From: Cenococcum geophilum 1.58
Lineage: Eukaryota; Ascomycota; Dothideomycetes; Gloniales; Gloniaceae
NCBI GenBank assembly: GCA_001692895.1
Contig: KV748225.1
Coordinates: 310,001 to 374,000 of the forward strand
Reading direction: 5' to 3'
DNA length: 64,000 bases
Shown piece by piece: positions 24,101 to 35,390 of this stretch. Position numbers and translations under genes: made by a program. A model generated the notes under the pieces. It made no database searches, had not been told where the DNA came from, and was given only the letters and a program-made list of their open reading frames with translations. Every line of letters begins with the position of its first letter. Positions within the stretch are counted from its first letter, which is position 1.

Positions 24101-24310
24101 CTATAATACTAAAAGTTTATTACGAACTTTAGGTCTCTACAAAAATTATATATATATATTTCCTATTAAGTGGGCAAGCAAGCAAGCAAGCAGGCCCTCC
24201 TCTGGCTTGCTGGCTTGCCTAAATCAGGCCCTTCGGCTTGCTAGCTTGCTTGATTACCAATTAAGCAAGCCAAGCAAGCTGTTAAGCCAGCTTGCTTAAT
24301 AGCAAGTCTG
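21165..24310 (-). mobile_element. hAT-A transposon, complete, inside the LINE ORF1
   Basis: An 8-bp TSD, tataggag (21157-21164 and 24311-24318), and TIRs YAGACTTGCTATTAAGCAAGC define a 3146-bp element. Both ends are rich in the word GCAAGC/GCTTGC (for example 21169-21280 and 24170-24300), likely transposase-binding repeats. The 8-bp TSD and the (C/T)AG start are diagnostic of hAT. Excision restores the ORF1 knuckle sequence exactly. Confidence 0.92.
21590..23900 (-). pseudogene. hAT-A transposase, RIP-degraded
   Basis: The minus strand carries an N-terminal BED-type zinc-finger-like region (about 23520-23700, reading TSKRHLIENKIGYRYNKHG). The C-terminal hAT dimerisation domain is at about 21597-21800 (MALNILTIPAISNDYKRAFS, then LYRLKLRPNIITALQC). 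These match the usual ILSIPAMS..ERVFS..R and IEALECL motifs, with RIP-type changes. Stops are frequent, so it is inactive. The family resembles fungal Restless-type hAT transposases. Confidence 0.8.
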
Positions 24311-24881
24311 TATAGGAGATAGGTGCTCTACTAGGGCCTGCAGATACTGTGCGGCTGCATATTTATCTAAAGACCATTCCTGTTCTACCTGTATAATAAC
24401 AGGCAAGCCTTGCCAGCATACTACCCCTCTTTGTATTAATTGTAAAGAAAAACACTTTGCTAATAGTAAAGACTGCGAGACTCTTAAAGCTGCTAAACTA
24501 GTACGTAAAGAAGATTCTATGGAAGAATAAAAACAGATAGGATTCTAGAAAGAGGCAACTCCTACTAGGCTCTTAAAACGATATTAGAGAGCAAAAGGAC
24601 AGAAATAAATTGCAAAAGGACAGGGACAGGGGTTAGGATTTCTTATAGTTTTTCCTACCATTTTCTCATTCCCTAGTAGTTGTAGTATCCTAGTATTTTA
24701 CTAGGAAACTATAAACTCCTAATTTAGGGGTTTATAAACTACTAGGACATAGCTACTAGTACATATTAAGCTGCCTAGAAAGGATTTATGTATATAGAAC
24801 TATAGCGCCATAGCCTAAGGCTGCATGCGCAGTATTGTACGTAGTATAATACAATAGATAAAAAAAAAAAAATCTGCTCTA

Positions 24882-27290
24882 TAATATATCTTGCTTTATA
24901 AGTTGGAAAGCGCTTTGCAAAGTTTCATTTAATATGTACTTGGCAGAATATAAGCATATACTAAAGGTATTCATCCCATTTATGGAATGGGTTAATTGTA
25001 TATAGGTAATCCCTAAAGCCTATATATTATTAGCATATGCTAGGTATATACGCAGCGTATACTTACCACTAGCTTGTTTTTTATACATATTAACTATAGC
25101 CGTGCAAAGTCCGGTTCTATGAATATGTGCAAATTGTATAGATAATTGGGCAGCATTACTTAAAACCTTAAATACTAGCTGAAACATCTTTGCGTATGCA
25201 GCACGTGTTTCTAAGTTTAGAAATGCGTATACCTACACCTTGATTCCTATTATAGGTATTAGCCTATATAGAGTATATGCTTAGCATAGGGCATATATAC
25301 GTTTGGAATTCTCGTCCTATCCCATAATTAAGAATAAATTCGTTTTACCTTAAACCATTTTAAATGACAGGTCTATTTCGATATATATTACGTATTAGAA
25401 TGCCTTAGCTTGCGCGTATATACAGCATACGATAAGGAAATGCTCGTTATTAAAGTTATGAATTACCCAAATCCATTGCTCTGTATTCTCTTTATGTTAG
25501 TTAATAGAGAACTCGCGTAGCATACCTGCTACGCTTAAGCTCTGTATATACTTGGCGTGTGTCTAACCTATACTTACCTATATATGCCGTCCCCTCTAGG
25601 AATTGTAGTATCCTTTCCTTTCAAATCAAAGTAGTAATTCGATCCTTAATATTAAGACTACTATACACTGTACGTAGTGTCTGCGCCCTATACTTCTTAC
25701 ATAGAGTATAATACTATAGTAATAGGATGAATTGACCTATGCTATAGTAAGTAGTTTTATTCGTATATACTATGCATATACGGGGCATACGTGTAGTAAG
25801 GCTTAGGACTTCCACCTGCCTTATTGCTTTAACTACATTATTAGCAAGGTTAATTAGTAACTTTATTGGGTATGGCGGATAATGTGTATAAGAATTCCGT
25901 GTAATAAGGCAAATGTAAGGATACCGTGCTATATTAACAGGAATATAGCAATCTAACCGTGCACCGTATGTTCGGCTTACTACCCTACCTTAGCCTTGCA
26001 GATGGTTAAACCCTAGTAGGCTTAGCATATGCGTAGCGTATGTATAGTGTATATATTACCTACTACAATTTTTTTGCTTTGACGTTGAATGTCCAATATA
26101 GGTATATTCTTTTTTAAGTTTCTAAACCCCATATTTAATAAGTAGACGTAGGTATTAAATATCTACCCTAGCAGTTGTCGATAATAAAGGCCAAGCAGTA
26201 TGCCATAGTTTAGTATTACTACTGCTGGAATAACTAATGAACATCATCTGTATATAATAAGCATATATTACGTATACGCTGGCCATATACGCACTCTATG
26301 TTGAGAAAACATCGTTAGTCTGCTTTCACTATATATACGTTCTTGTGTACTAAAATAGGTATACTGCCGCTATAATTATAGAATACCGTTGTAGTAGCTG
26401 TATATTATAAGTATTTACCTAATATATATAAATAATGCTTACTTCTCTGTACTTTGCTTAAGCTTTTTATTAACCTCTACTACTTAGTATAGACGACTGC
26501 TACGCTTTTAGAGGTTGTTAATTAATTTAAGCTTAACCCTATTATATGCGGGGCATATATAGAGGACATCCTTATAAGCGTGCTTGTAGTGTTTAATGCC
26601 GCTATATTTAAACGCTTAATAAAATACTTTTCTACTCTCCTGATTATTGTTTTCTCTAAGGAGTTATAGTTATGTAACTTTAGGGTTACCGGTTTTATAA
26701 AATAAAAATTAAATCTACTAGAGGTATAAGTACAGTATATACCTAGTATGTGTATTACATACCTTTGATATATACTGCTTAATAACCTTACGTACTATTT
26801 CTTTATCTGCATCTATAGATAGCAGAGGTGTTGCTTTATAGATAAAGTGTGTAATTCCTTCTTTTCTAGTTACTAGATATTCTGGCATTATAATATAGTC
26901 TATTACCTCTTAGATGATAACTTAGTACTTACCATTAGAGCTAATAAGTGCTCTATAGTCTCGGAGTGTGCTCTAGATATTCTTAGCATATATATAGCCT
27001 ATATATAGTGTTATACGTAGTCTTACCTTAGAGAGACCCATATAAAATAGAAACCGCTGTTATATACTATCTTAACCCTTACCCTCCTCGCCCTCCCTAT
27101 CCTCCTTATCTTTAATACTCTCTCTACTAATTGTATTATCTTAAGAACTATTATCTTCGTGTTTAATGTTAGGTACGCTCTAGTATACCTGTATATCCTT
27201 AGTATATGCCTAGCATATAATTGTATATACTAACTTATAAACCGTTCAGCCACCCTACTATACTCTCGTTCACTTCAGTATAGTTTTTAC
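24882..27290 (-). pseudogene. Intron-rich gene of the 12.3-kb element, unrecognised product
   Basis: The minus strand alternates coding-like stretches with 37-54-bp intron-like units of GTRNGT ... CTRAY/CTAAG ... YAG form, at 26973-27026, 26718-26762, 26248-26294, 25264-25300 and 25020-25066. Removing the first two joins the segments RFLFYMGLSK / STLRDYRALIS, then MPEYLVTRKEGITHFIYKAT and DADKEIVRKVIKQYISK, in a continuous frame. A Cys-rich patch (QPCQQCSQSNKAGG) lies near 25850. Scattered CAA/CAG-to-stop changes mark RIP. It may encode the element's transposase or an accessory protein; the family was not recognised. Confidence 0.5.
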
Positions 27291-27592
27291 TTATTATTAG
27301 TATAGTAAGGCATATATAAATGCGGTTGTATATATATAGGTATAGATATATATATATATCTGTGTCTATGTCTCCGGGTGTATACGGAGCATATACTCTT
27401 GACATTTTGGTTTGTGTGTTTACTTAAGTCAAATGTGGCTACTGGGTAAAAGTGTAGTACCGCCGACCTTTTTCCGGGGGCTCCATCGGTAACCACGCTT
27501 AGCTTTCGCCGACCCCTATCGGTGACCACGTTCAACGTGTCCGAGACCACGATTAGCTGCGACCCGTGAAGCTGGTCGTGAACATCACTGTA

Positions 27593-27800
27593 ACGTGGGT
27601 GACAGAGTTATGACGGCGATAGGGTTATGACGGTCGGCTACTACCGCCTTCCTGATGTAGATGGAACACCAAAATACTGCCAAAATGCCTCAGAAGTAGC
27701 CGTTGGATCGTGCACGCCGTCGGGTCGTGCACGCAGTCTTGCGGTCGATACCCGATACCCCCGATACGTATCGCCGATACTCATACAAAGTCTTAGCATT
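27593..27800 (+). repeat. hAT-B 5' region, continuation (repeat copy A part 2)
   Basis: Continues from 14582 with ACGTGGGTGACAGAGTTATGACGG, then a run of CGATAC/GTATCG words (27735-27785). The inverted relative at 56397-56660 has the same order. The CGATAC repeats probably act as subterminal binding sites for the hAT transposase encoded just downstream. Confidence 0.6.
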
Positions 27801-27849
27801 TACACAAACATCCAAAATTTTACTTATACGAAGCTGTAATAGCTAATCA

Positions 27850-28613
27850 GAATTCTATTCTTTTATCTAATAACTCCAAAACTCTTAATTCTCTTAATAA
27901 AAATACCGATACTGTTCTCTTTAATGGTGATACTAATACTGCATTAGCCTTAGTATCTTATATAACACCTAAACTTACTTCCTTAATCTATAAACATGCT
28001 TATCTTACAGATAACAATAAACGTCGTATAAAGAAGGGTTATTATTTCTATAAATACTATAAGCCTTTAGATCCTAAAGGGTATTATCCTTTAATATATA
28101 GCCTTAAACTACACCTTAAAAGGGAGCATAATATTAACTAGATAATAGCTAAGAATAAGTTTTGTATAACATTACAAGATTATATAAAGGATTTAGTGCA
28201 ATAATTATACAAAAGCCTTTTAAAAAAGGGGGGAATTAAGGGGCTTAAGGGTAAAGTTCTTTATTGTACGGTAGAGAAAGACTTAATTAAACAAACGCTG
28301 GTTAATCTAATTATTATATAACAGCTCCCTTTTTTATACATTAAATAGCTAGAATTTTATACTTTTATTAAAGCACTTAATCGAGAAGCTAATTAACCTA
28401 CTATTATTCTAATATATTACTTAACAATTACAGAATAGATTTAACATTATTATATTAACAATTGGGATATTATATAATAAGTACTTTAATCTATAAAGAC
28501 ACCTATTTATCTTACAGTTAATATCTAGATATATCCCAATTATGCTCTTCTTCTTAGCATCTATGCTAGCTTTCTTAATATTAATAATTACTATTATAAT
28601 ATCTTAATTGGCC
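27850..28613 (+). pseudogene. hAT-B transposase, N-terminal third
   Basis: The frame reads a BED-finger region (YYPLIYSLKLHLKREHNI), then LVNLIII, LPFLYIKXLEFYTFIKALN and SIKTPIYLTVDI. These correspond to the hAT core start (the expected HL.FDLWTSPN is partly mutated). The first two Cys of the finger read Tyr. The frame is cut by the chromovirus at 28614 and continues at 43641 and again at 46075. Confidence 0.8.
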
Positions 28614-28618
28614 TTCGT

Positions 28619-29038
28619 TATTACGGACGCTTTAAGTATAATATTACGACTACTTGGAGAAGAGTTGGAAGAAGCTAGTTAGTTAATTTAGGTACGGTCT
28701 AGGATGGAACCGGTAGAGCCATATAATGAGGAATAGTAACTAAGGTTATATAACGTTATATATAATATACGTAGTGTACAAAGGAAACGTACGTATAACA
28801 CGTATAATACGTACCTTATATATAAAGGGGATTTCTTAAAAGTACGGTTGTGTATTTAAAGGACCACAGTCCCTACCTAGATAGTTCTCTCCTTTATAGT
28901 AAATCTCAGAATACAATTAGAGTTAATCTATTAGGCAACTACTCTATTAGTTATTATTACGTTATTAACTTCTTATTTACCTATATACCTAGCCTATTAA
29001 TAAGTTTACCGTAGTTTCTACTACAAGGCTTTATTATA
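28619..29038 (+). repeat. Chromovirus 1 5' LTR
   Basis: 420-bp LTR matching 43216-43635 and, in most of its length, 61265-61688. A likely TATA element (CTTATATATAAAGGGG) lies at 28815-28830, preceded by repeated ACGTATAAC/TACGTA words. The TATA stretch is lost in the 61265 copy. Confidence 0.9.
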
Positions 29039-29651
29039 TATTTACTACTAAGGTTATAGTATTAATAAAGTTAAACAATATACTACTAAAAGTATTAGCC
29101 ACAACGCGGTTAACGGCAGCAACTATATTAAGATTAGGTAATAATACTAGTATAGTAAAAGACACTAACTCTTAGCTAGTTACCGTTAGATAGCTATAAA
29201 AAATAGTTAATTAATTAACAGACAACAACAAAATACTTAAAGAAAGGATTAGTAGGATTAGAGTAGCTAAGGTTAAGTTACCCTTAATTAAACGATTCTT
29301 AGAGGAGAAGTTAAAACTTAAAGGATTCCTTATATAAATGCACTTTAGGGTTATACAAGAAGGAGTTAAACTAGGAACGCCTATAGATTAAGTTACTTAC
29401 ATAGGATTATTCTTAACGGGAAGAGCACTTAAGTAGTTTAAATCTTACCTTATAGAAATGCAAGAATATAGTATAATAACTACTGTTCGTACTAACTTAA
29501 TAGCACAAGTGAGTCGTATCCACGGGCACGAAATACATGTAGTATCGTATGCTTGTTTGGATGGTGACTGTCAATTATATGAAGCAGACTACGTAGTCTA
29601 TATACTGATGCGCCTCCCCCCTGATTAGTCAGTGCTTCAGAAGTGCACCAG

Positions 29652-29713
29652 ACGCGTAAGTGGGTGGTTGGTGCACCAAACGCGTAAACGCGTACTCGGC
29701 GTACCGAACGCGT
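29652..29713. promoter_or_regulatory. Four ACGCGT (MCB-like) sites in each copia LTR
   Basis: ACGCGT occurs at 29652, 29680, 29688 and 29708 in this LTR, and at 35605, 35633, 35641 and 35661 in the other. They are embedded in GCACCARACGCGTAA repeats. In fungi ACGCGT is the MluI cell-cycle box bound by MBF (Mbp1-Swi6). Whether it works here is inference. Confidence 0.45.
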
Positions 29714-30049
29714 AAGCACGTGGTTGGTACGACAGGTGCTATAATTATACACTAGCGGTACTTGGAAAATGAAACCACTTATGTATAGCCTCCGTAATTG
29801 TCTTAATAGAACTATAAAACACATAAGAAAATACATAGGAAATCCCTCCTAAGGTGCCTTCTGGGTTGCCTTCCAAATAGTGCTCCAAGCTGGCCGTAAG
29901 TCCTACTTACGGTCCGTAAAATGAACTGTACGGCCTTTTAACGGTCCGTAAATGCACCGTACGGCCTTCTAACGGGCTGTAGCTGAACCGTAAATGCTCC
30001 GTTAGTCTTACTCTACCCATTTTATGACCTTTAGGTTAAGCTTATTTGT

Positions 30050-33000
30050 GTTAATTAGGGTTTTAAGAGCTTAATACGGCTTTGCCTTAGTTATAGCGTC
30101 TGCTGGGTTATCTCCGCTGCTGATCCATTTAACCTCCGTAATCTCACGTCATTCGTAGGCCTGATATAAGCACATTAGGTCGACTATGAGCCTCTTCTCT
30201 TATGTCGTACCTAGTTTAACTAGGCAGTCGTAAAGGGACTTTGAATTGGTGTATAAAACTAGGGGTAACTGCTCTAGTTATAGAATCTTCTAGACCGTTA
30301 ATTTAATTATGGCTGCTATATTAAATCTATAAGCTAGTGTATATAGTTTAGAAGCTAGTATACTACGGGTTACTTGTTTACACTTAATTAAAGACTAGTA
30401 CAGTATATTTGCGTCCTGATTGCGGTCCGTAAGTATAATTACAAAGCCGATTTGTGATAATAAGTCTTTATTATTAGTAAAAGATACATCCGTAAATATT
30501 AGTAGGCTAAGGGAATTTAGGTCTAGTGGTACAAAAGTAAGTCCCCTTACTATATTGTTAATTTGCCACTGGATGCGCTTATTAAGCTACTTAATATTTT
30601 CTTCTTGCGGGTCTACTGCCTGGGCCGTAAAGGACAGATTATAGGCAGATTTAGGTTAACAGACTATGGCAATATAGGCGCCTCTTGTACGCTGTGCAGC
30701 GTATTAGTCCTTCGTATTTATAGTCTTGCGGGTCTCTCCGCGGGAATTAGTAAGGTCTATAGGTTTTGCTATAACGGGCTTTAGGTTTTAAGCTTGGCGT
30801 TCCTAAGTTAGCTTAATTAGGTTGCCCTTTTGTGTAATTAAGCCTCTATTAAACTTAATTAGAGTCTGCTTAGTTAACTGCTCTTACGGCTTTGCTAAGA
30901 ACTTTGCCTTTTATAGTTTAGTTTCTTTAGCATCCGCAAAGGTTTAGTCTGCTAAGAAGAGGGTATTGTTAGTTTAGAGTCTAATAATGCTAAGGCCGTT
31001 TAATGGGGTGTATAAGAGGTAGGGGTCGTAGGTTGACTGTTCCATTTTAAGTTTACTAACGTAATGCTAGTGGTATATCTTAAACTAATAGTTTCCGGCT
31101 TTTAGTACTCCGTAAAGAGGTTTTATAACCCATAAAATTATTCCTAGTTGTAGGTTAAGCTCGCGGGGTGGTTGTATAAAGATGTCCCTACTTAGGTAGG
31201 TGTTGGACTACACGTAGGCTTGTAAGATGTCCTGTAAGTAAAGGGCTACGGGTTTAATTTGCTGTAATCTAGGCGTAAGTGCAAGTATAATCCGTTAACT
31301 AACTCGTTAAATTATAGGTAATTACATAAGGACTAAACCCTTTCCCTGGTTATTGTAAGCTTGTATAACGAGCCTTAATTTCTTAAAGGCTTTGTTAGTA
31401 CTAGGGTGCTTAATTTTGTTAATAAAGCGTAAGTTAAATATACGGACGCCTTACGGAATGTCTTTCTCCGTTATAACTGCAAAGACGCCCTTTTTAAGTA
31501 GTCCGTTGATCTCTTTGCGTCGTAAGTCTGTAAAAGGGGTTTCCTGTACTAAAACTGATATATTTGTAGGCGGAGATTGCCTTGCGGATATTCCTACGGA
31601 GGTTAGGTAATTCTCTGTTACGGGGTTCTTAGTTATAGGGTGCTTTCGGGGGCGTCCTTAACCGCGCTTTATAGTAGGTTTAGTAGGTTCCATGGGTTTC
31701 TGGGGGACTTCTAGGGTAGGTAAGGGTACTTCTAGTTTGTTTGATTTGGTGGTCGCTTTTAGTTCGTCTGGTTCGGCGGTTGCTTTTAGCTTGTCTGGCT
31801 TGACGTTATTAGTGTTTTTGGGCTAAAAGTAGGGTTTTACGGACGTGCTCCTAAAGCTGGTCGGGCCGCTAGGGAGTTATACGTAGTATGTCTCGTCTTC
31901 TATAGCCAGTAAACGATAAGGTCCAGTCTAGTTGCCGCTCTTACGCCATACAAGGACTTTAGAATTAAGCGGGAGGTTATAAACTGAGGTTGTGTTAGGT
32001 CCGTTGCGGTGATGTAGGGCGCTATTAATAGCTTGTTTGGCCCGTAACTTAACTATTTCGGCTATTGCCTTCTATATTATAGCTGCTTGTTCCGTAATAG
32101 ATAGGGTAAGAGGGCCTAGGTTGCTTATTCTTAGGTAAGCTCCGTAGACTAAGAGGGTGGGTACTAGTCCGTTAGGGCCAGTGGTATCGTTAATAGCTTT
32201 TACGGCTATCTGTAGAGCTAGTTCCTTTTAAATGTCCTTATATTCGTCCGTAATAATCTAGTAAGCTCTCCGTAAGGCTAGGTAAGCTCGCTTAATAAGC
32301 CTAACGGACCAATACGCCTTAACTAGGACAGCTTTTGTTAATATAGCCATGGCCGTAGTATACTGCTAGAATTCCTTGCTGATGAAATTCCTACTAGCGT
32401 TGTGGGTGATATATTGAGGGGTCTAACGTATGTGTTAATCCAGCAGGTCCGTAAAATATCCTAAGTATATTTTATGGATATATTTTATAACCAACGGGCG
32501 GCTTAATAGTAGGTTGCCTTGTTAATTATATATAATACTAGACTGCCGTTAATGTATATAATATCCACGTATACTAAGTGGTTAAAGTTAAGGTCCTTAT
32601 AAAGGGTGAACTTGAATCGGCCTGGGGAACGTCCGTATTTCTGGCAGAAGGAGCAGTATTTAGTTAGGTGGTTAATTGCCTTCTTGTCGACGTTATGTCC
32701 AGAGCGTTTAAGGACTCTATATAGTTTTTTAGCTAACGGGTAGCCGAAACGGCGGTGCAGGCGGTAGATCTCAGTACTGGTAAGGTAGCACGGGTTATAG
32801 TTAAAAGATTCCCAAATGTAGGTCCGTAAAGTCTTTCCCTATATAAGAAACGGGTGTCCGAATTGTTATATAATTGGTAGGGTAATATGCTTGCTTTCTA
32901 GGGCAGTTGCGGGGCCAATTACGGTGTCTATAACATTGTTATAGTAAACCTGTAACCTATCTATGTCCGTAAAACAGAGTAGAAAAGGAGTGTCCGCTTT

Positions 33001-35390
33001 TACTACGTGGAAGTTAACTAGGCTAATTAAGGTCTTTACTGCAACTAATCTAATTAATGTGGTTAAGCTAATGCCGAATTGGACGTTTACGGCCCTAGTT
33101 TGCATAGTATTAATATCCGTATTATTATTTATAGTGGTCTTATATATAAGGTATTATCCATAACCTACAGTAAACTTCTTAAAGGTACCTATATTAATTA
33201 TAACGCTATAGAATTCTTTAGCGGTATAGCGTTCTGTGGTGATATATATAAATAGGTCCTGTTCGCGGTCCATAACGTCCGTAATAGGTCTAGTAGGTGT
33301 ACTTATGGGTTAGTTTTTGGGTATAATTAAGTGTATAAAGGAGCGGTTGGCTAATACGGTCGTAATATTAAAGGCTTGGCTGTCCGTAAAAGGTCTAAAA
33401 GTGGTTAAGAATATCTCTAAGGTCTCTTGTTTCTAAGCGTCTAAGTTAAAGTTAATTATAAGGGCTTCTATTAACTTATTAGGGGGCTCTTCTACTTCCT
33501 CTTCTTTATATTCCAAAATGAACTAGTTAATATAGCTATTAAGTCTCTTTCTGGACTTGTTATGTTCTTCTTAGGTATACCTTATAGACCAATATCCTTC
33601 CTTACCGCACACGAAGCACTTCTAGCTGGTTTGTTTGCGGGGGTATATTTTCGTACGGGGGTTACTGCGGGGGTTATAGGTAGGACTTAGTCGGTACGGG
33701 TGCTGCTAGCGGTAGCGGTGGTCCGTAAAGTAGACGTCTAAGTCTATTTACGGATATTGAATATCCGTAATAAAGGCTTAAGTGCTGCCTGGTAGGTTTA
33801 AGACTTCGTATATTGCAATAGAGGAGCGTAGATCATTAATGAGGCCAGCTAAGGTATCTGTAGGCTTGTAGTAGGCATACTTGCAGGGCTCTACTTCCTA
33901 GTAGGCCGTAATAAGTTTATTGTGTAGGAAGTCGTCCGTTTAAAGCTTGATATTAAGACCATGCTATAGGTGGCGGAGGTCTTTAATAAGGATTTGCAGG
34001 CACTCTATAGTCGATTTTTTAGTGTTCTTGTCTATTACGGTCCGTAGCTTGGTTGCATTTCATTAGGTAAGGATATTACGCTTATATTTCGGTTCTTTAA
34101 AGTAGTTACGTATAGCTTCGCATAGCTTATTAAAAGGAACACTAAGGGGGTTACTTTTGAGGTTAGTGTAGTAGTGGTTAAGTGCTAGGCCGCGCAGCAT
34201 GGTAGAGTAGGCTTGGCTAAACTCTTGTTTAGGAATATTAGCCTTCTGGCAGAGGTCCGTAAAGATAGTTAGTTTAAAGTTAAAGTTATCGTTTTCGCTG
34301 CTGTACTTAGATTCGTTGGTATAGAGCTTAGCCAGGTTAGCTAGCTCCTTGCCGTAGGTCTTTGGTTGAGTGGGTTGCGGATCTATGACTTGCGGATTTG
34401 TGGTTTGCGGATATATGGCTTGTAGATCTGTGACTTGAATAACGGGGGTAATTTGGTCCGTATTTTGGTTTGCGGGGGTATTATAGTCCGTAACTTGAGT
34501 ACTAGGTGTGCTTTGGCCTATAAGATTAATTCCGAAACTGCTTAGGTTTATAGGACGAATTTGGTTAAGTGGGTTAGGTATAAGGCTAGCGATTATATTA
34601 AGTTTGGAAGAAGTAAAGAGTTCCTTAGTTTCTTGGAACTGGTCTAGGATTTCCTCTTTAGTCTATTCCGTTTGGTCCTTTTTGTGTATTGTGTTGTATA
34701 AGGACTGTGCAACAGTAACTCATTTATTCTTTTTAACCCATATACCTTGGTTATGTAAGAGGGTCCGTAGGTTACGGATGGTAGTAGGGTTGCATGCTTT
34801 GAAGATAGCTTCCGTAAAGTCCGCGAAGTCTTCTTAGTATTGCTCCTATAGGTCGACGTTTATAAGCTTGAAATATTTATATTTAAAAACTTTAAATTTG
34901 ATGTAGTTGTTGACGTTAGGTATAGACGTGAGGTCGGCTCCCTACCTTTACTTTTCCTAGCCTTTATTGACTTGCTTCCTTAGGTCTGCTATACTATATA
35001 GTGTAGTGTAGTATATAGTGGGTGGAAGAGGTCTTATAGTGGTCCGTAAAGGCGGTTAATGTCTGTAGCGGTTTATAGAAGGGTAAGGGTGTCCGTAAGG
35101 GGTCTTGACAGGTCCGTAGTAGTTCGTAGAGGGGTAGGGGGTCTCCGTAAGGGGTCTGAAAAAACGTCAGAGGTATTAAAAGAGGGTGTAGTAGGGATAG
35201 GGGTTTGAGGTTTAAGGGTAGGGGGTTCCGTATAGGTCTGTATTCGCGTCTATTATACTTCTAGTAAACCATACTAAGACTTAAATAAGTATACAGAGTT
35301 AGAGATAAGTCCGTAATCCCCGACTTCTAACCTTCTAGTAGGTTGTACTAGGAGTCTAAACGGGTGGTCGCTGTCGTATATATCGCTTAG
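30050..35390 (-). pseudogene. Copia Gag-Pol, RIP-degraded
   Basis: Gag zinc knuckle near 33590-33640 (KCFVCGKEGYWSIRY). Integrase at about 31860-32700 with RSPGRFKFTLYKDLNFNHLV and KPYFQPK at its C-terminal side. RT at about 30890-31640 with NKIKHPSTNKAFKKLRLVI and LYLQDILQAYVXSNTYL. Its catalytic LxTDDT reads LXTNNTLFLAD (both Asp to Asn). RNase H at about 30050-30600 with FTDASFTNNKDLLSQIGFVI, TRSILASKLYTLAYRF and YTNSKSLYDCLVKLGTT. The Asp-to-Asn and Gln/Trp-to-stop changes are G:C to A:T. The protein would copy and integrate this element. Confidence 0.88.

Larger units (their letters stand above)
19997..24530 (+). pseudogene. LINE ORF1 protein (gag-like, three zinc knuckles), RIP stops, hAT-interrupted
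   Basis: An ATG at 19997 starts MPRPGRPKKKPP, an AT-hook-like basic start. An acidic/coiled segment (GLEEEEEEEDKKEQVKQ, then VLKGLVEEVRALRKEV) and an RRM-like middle region follow. Then come CCHC knuckles: CTSCQKFGHIGDRC (split by the hAT after HIG), CRYCAAAYLSKDHSC and CINCKEKHFANSKDC. ORF1 proteins of the Tad/I group bind LINE RNA and DNA. Before the hAT, all five in-frame stops noted are TAG/TAA where CAG/CAA is expected, matching RIP. The segments are 19997-21164 and 24319 to about 24530; the end is uncertain. Confidence 0.85.
19624..24872 (+). mobile_element. Tad-like LINE copy with ORF1 only, split by a hAT
   Basis: Bounded by a 9-bp TSD, tctgctcta (19615-19623 and 24873-24881), with a 13-A tail at 24860-24872. 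Without the hAT it is about 2.1 kb: roughly 370 bp of 5' leader, ORF1, then about 300 bp and poly(A). No endonuclease, reverse transcriptase or RNase H is present. The intact 5' leader and the tail mean it is not a usual 5'-truncated copy. It is either internally deleted or a dedicated ORF1-only element. Confidence 0.82.
15219..27565. mobile_element. 12.3-kb TIR element inside the MITE, class uncertain
   Basis: A 10-bp duplication of MITE sequence, gtgaagctgg (15209-15218 and 27566-27575), brackets the insert. Ends are imperfect inverted repeats: GGGCTCACAGCTCGGCGTGGTC on the left and, reversed, GGGTCGCAGCTAATCGTGGTC on the right. The motif CGTGGTCA/TGACCACG recurs within about 110 bp of each end. 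Without the nested SINE-like, LINE and hAT copies it is about 6.1 kb. A 9-10-bp TSD with subterminal repeats suggests a Mutator-like element, but no MULE transposase was recognised; KDZ- or hAT-like origin is not excluded. Confidence 0.7.
14723..27590. mobile_element. Mariner-type MITE (~0.5 kb), split by the 12.3-kb element
   Basis: The left part is 14723-15218 and the right part 27576-27590. Ends read CAGTGATGTTCACGACCAGCTTCAC on both sides, inverted, with TA at 14721-14722 and 27591-27592. The roughly 130-bp TIRs are close relatives of the 10969-14511 element's TIRs. The core has normal GC and few RIP-type changes and encodes nothing recognisable. It is probably a non-autonomous derivative of that mariner family. 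Confidence 0.82.

Noticed and set aside
29492..29836. 114- and 75-codon minus-strand frames in the two copia LTRs (also 35445-35672)
   Set aside because: They lie inside LTRs and are similar only because the LTRs are repeats. No Pol or Gag similarity.
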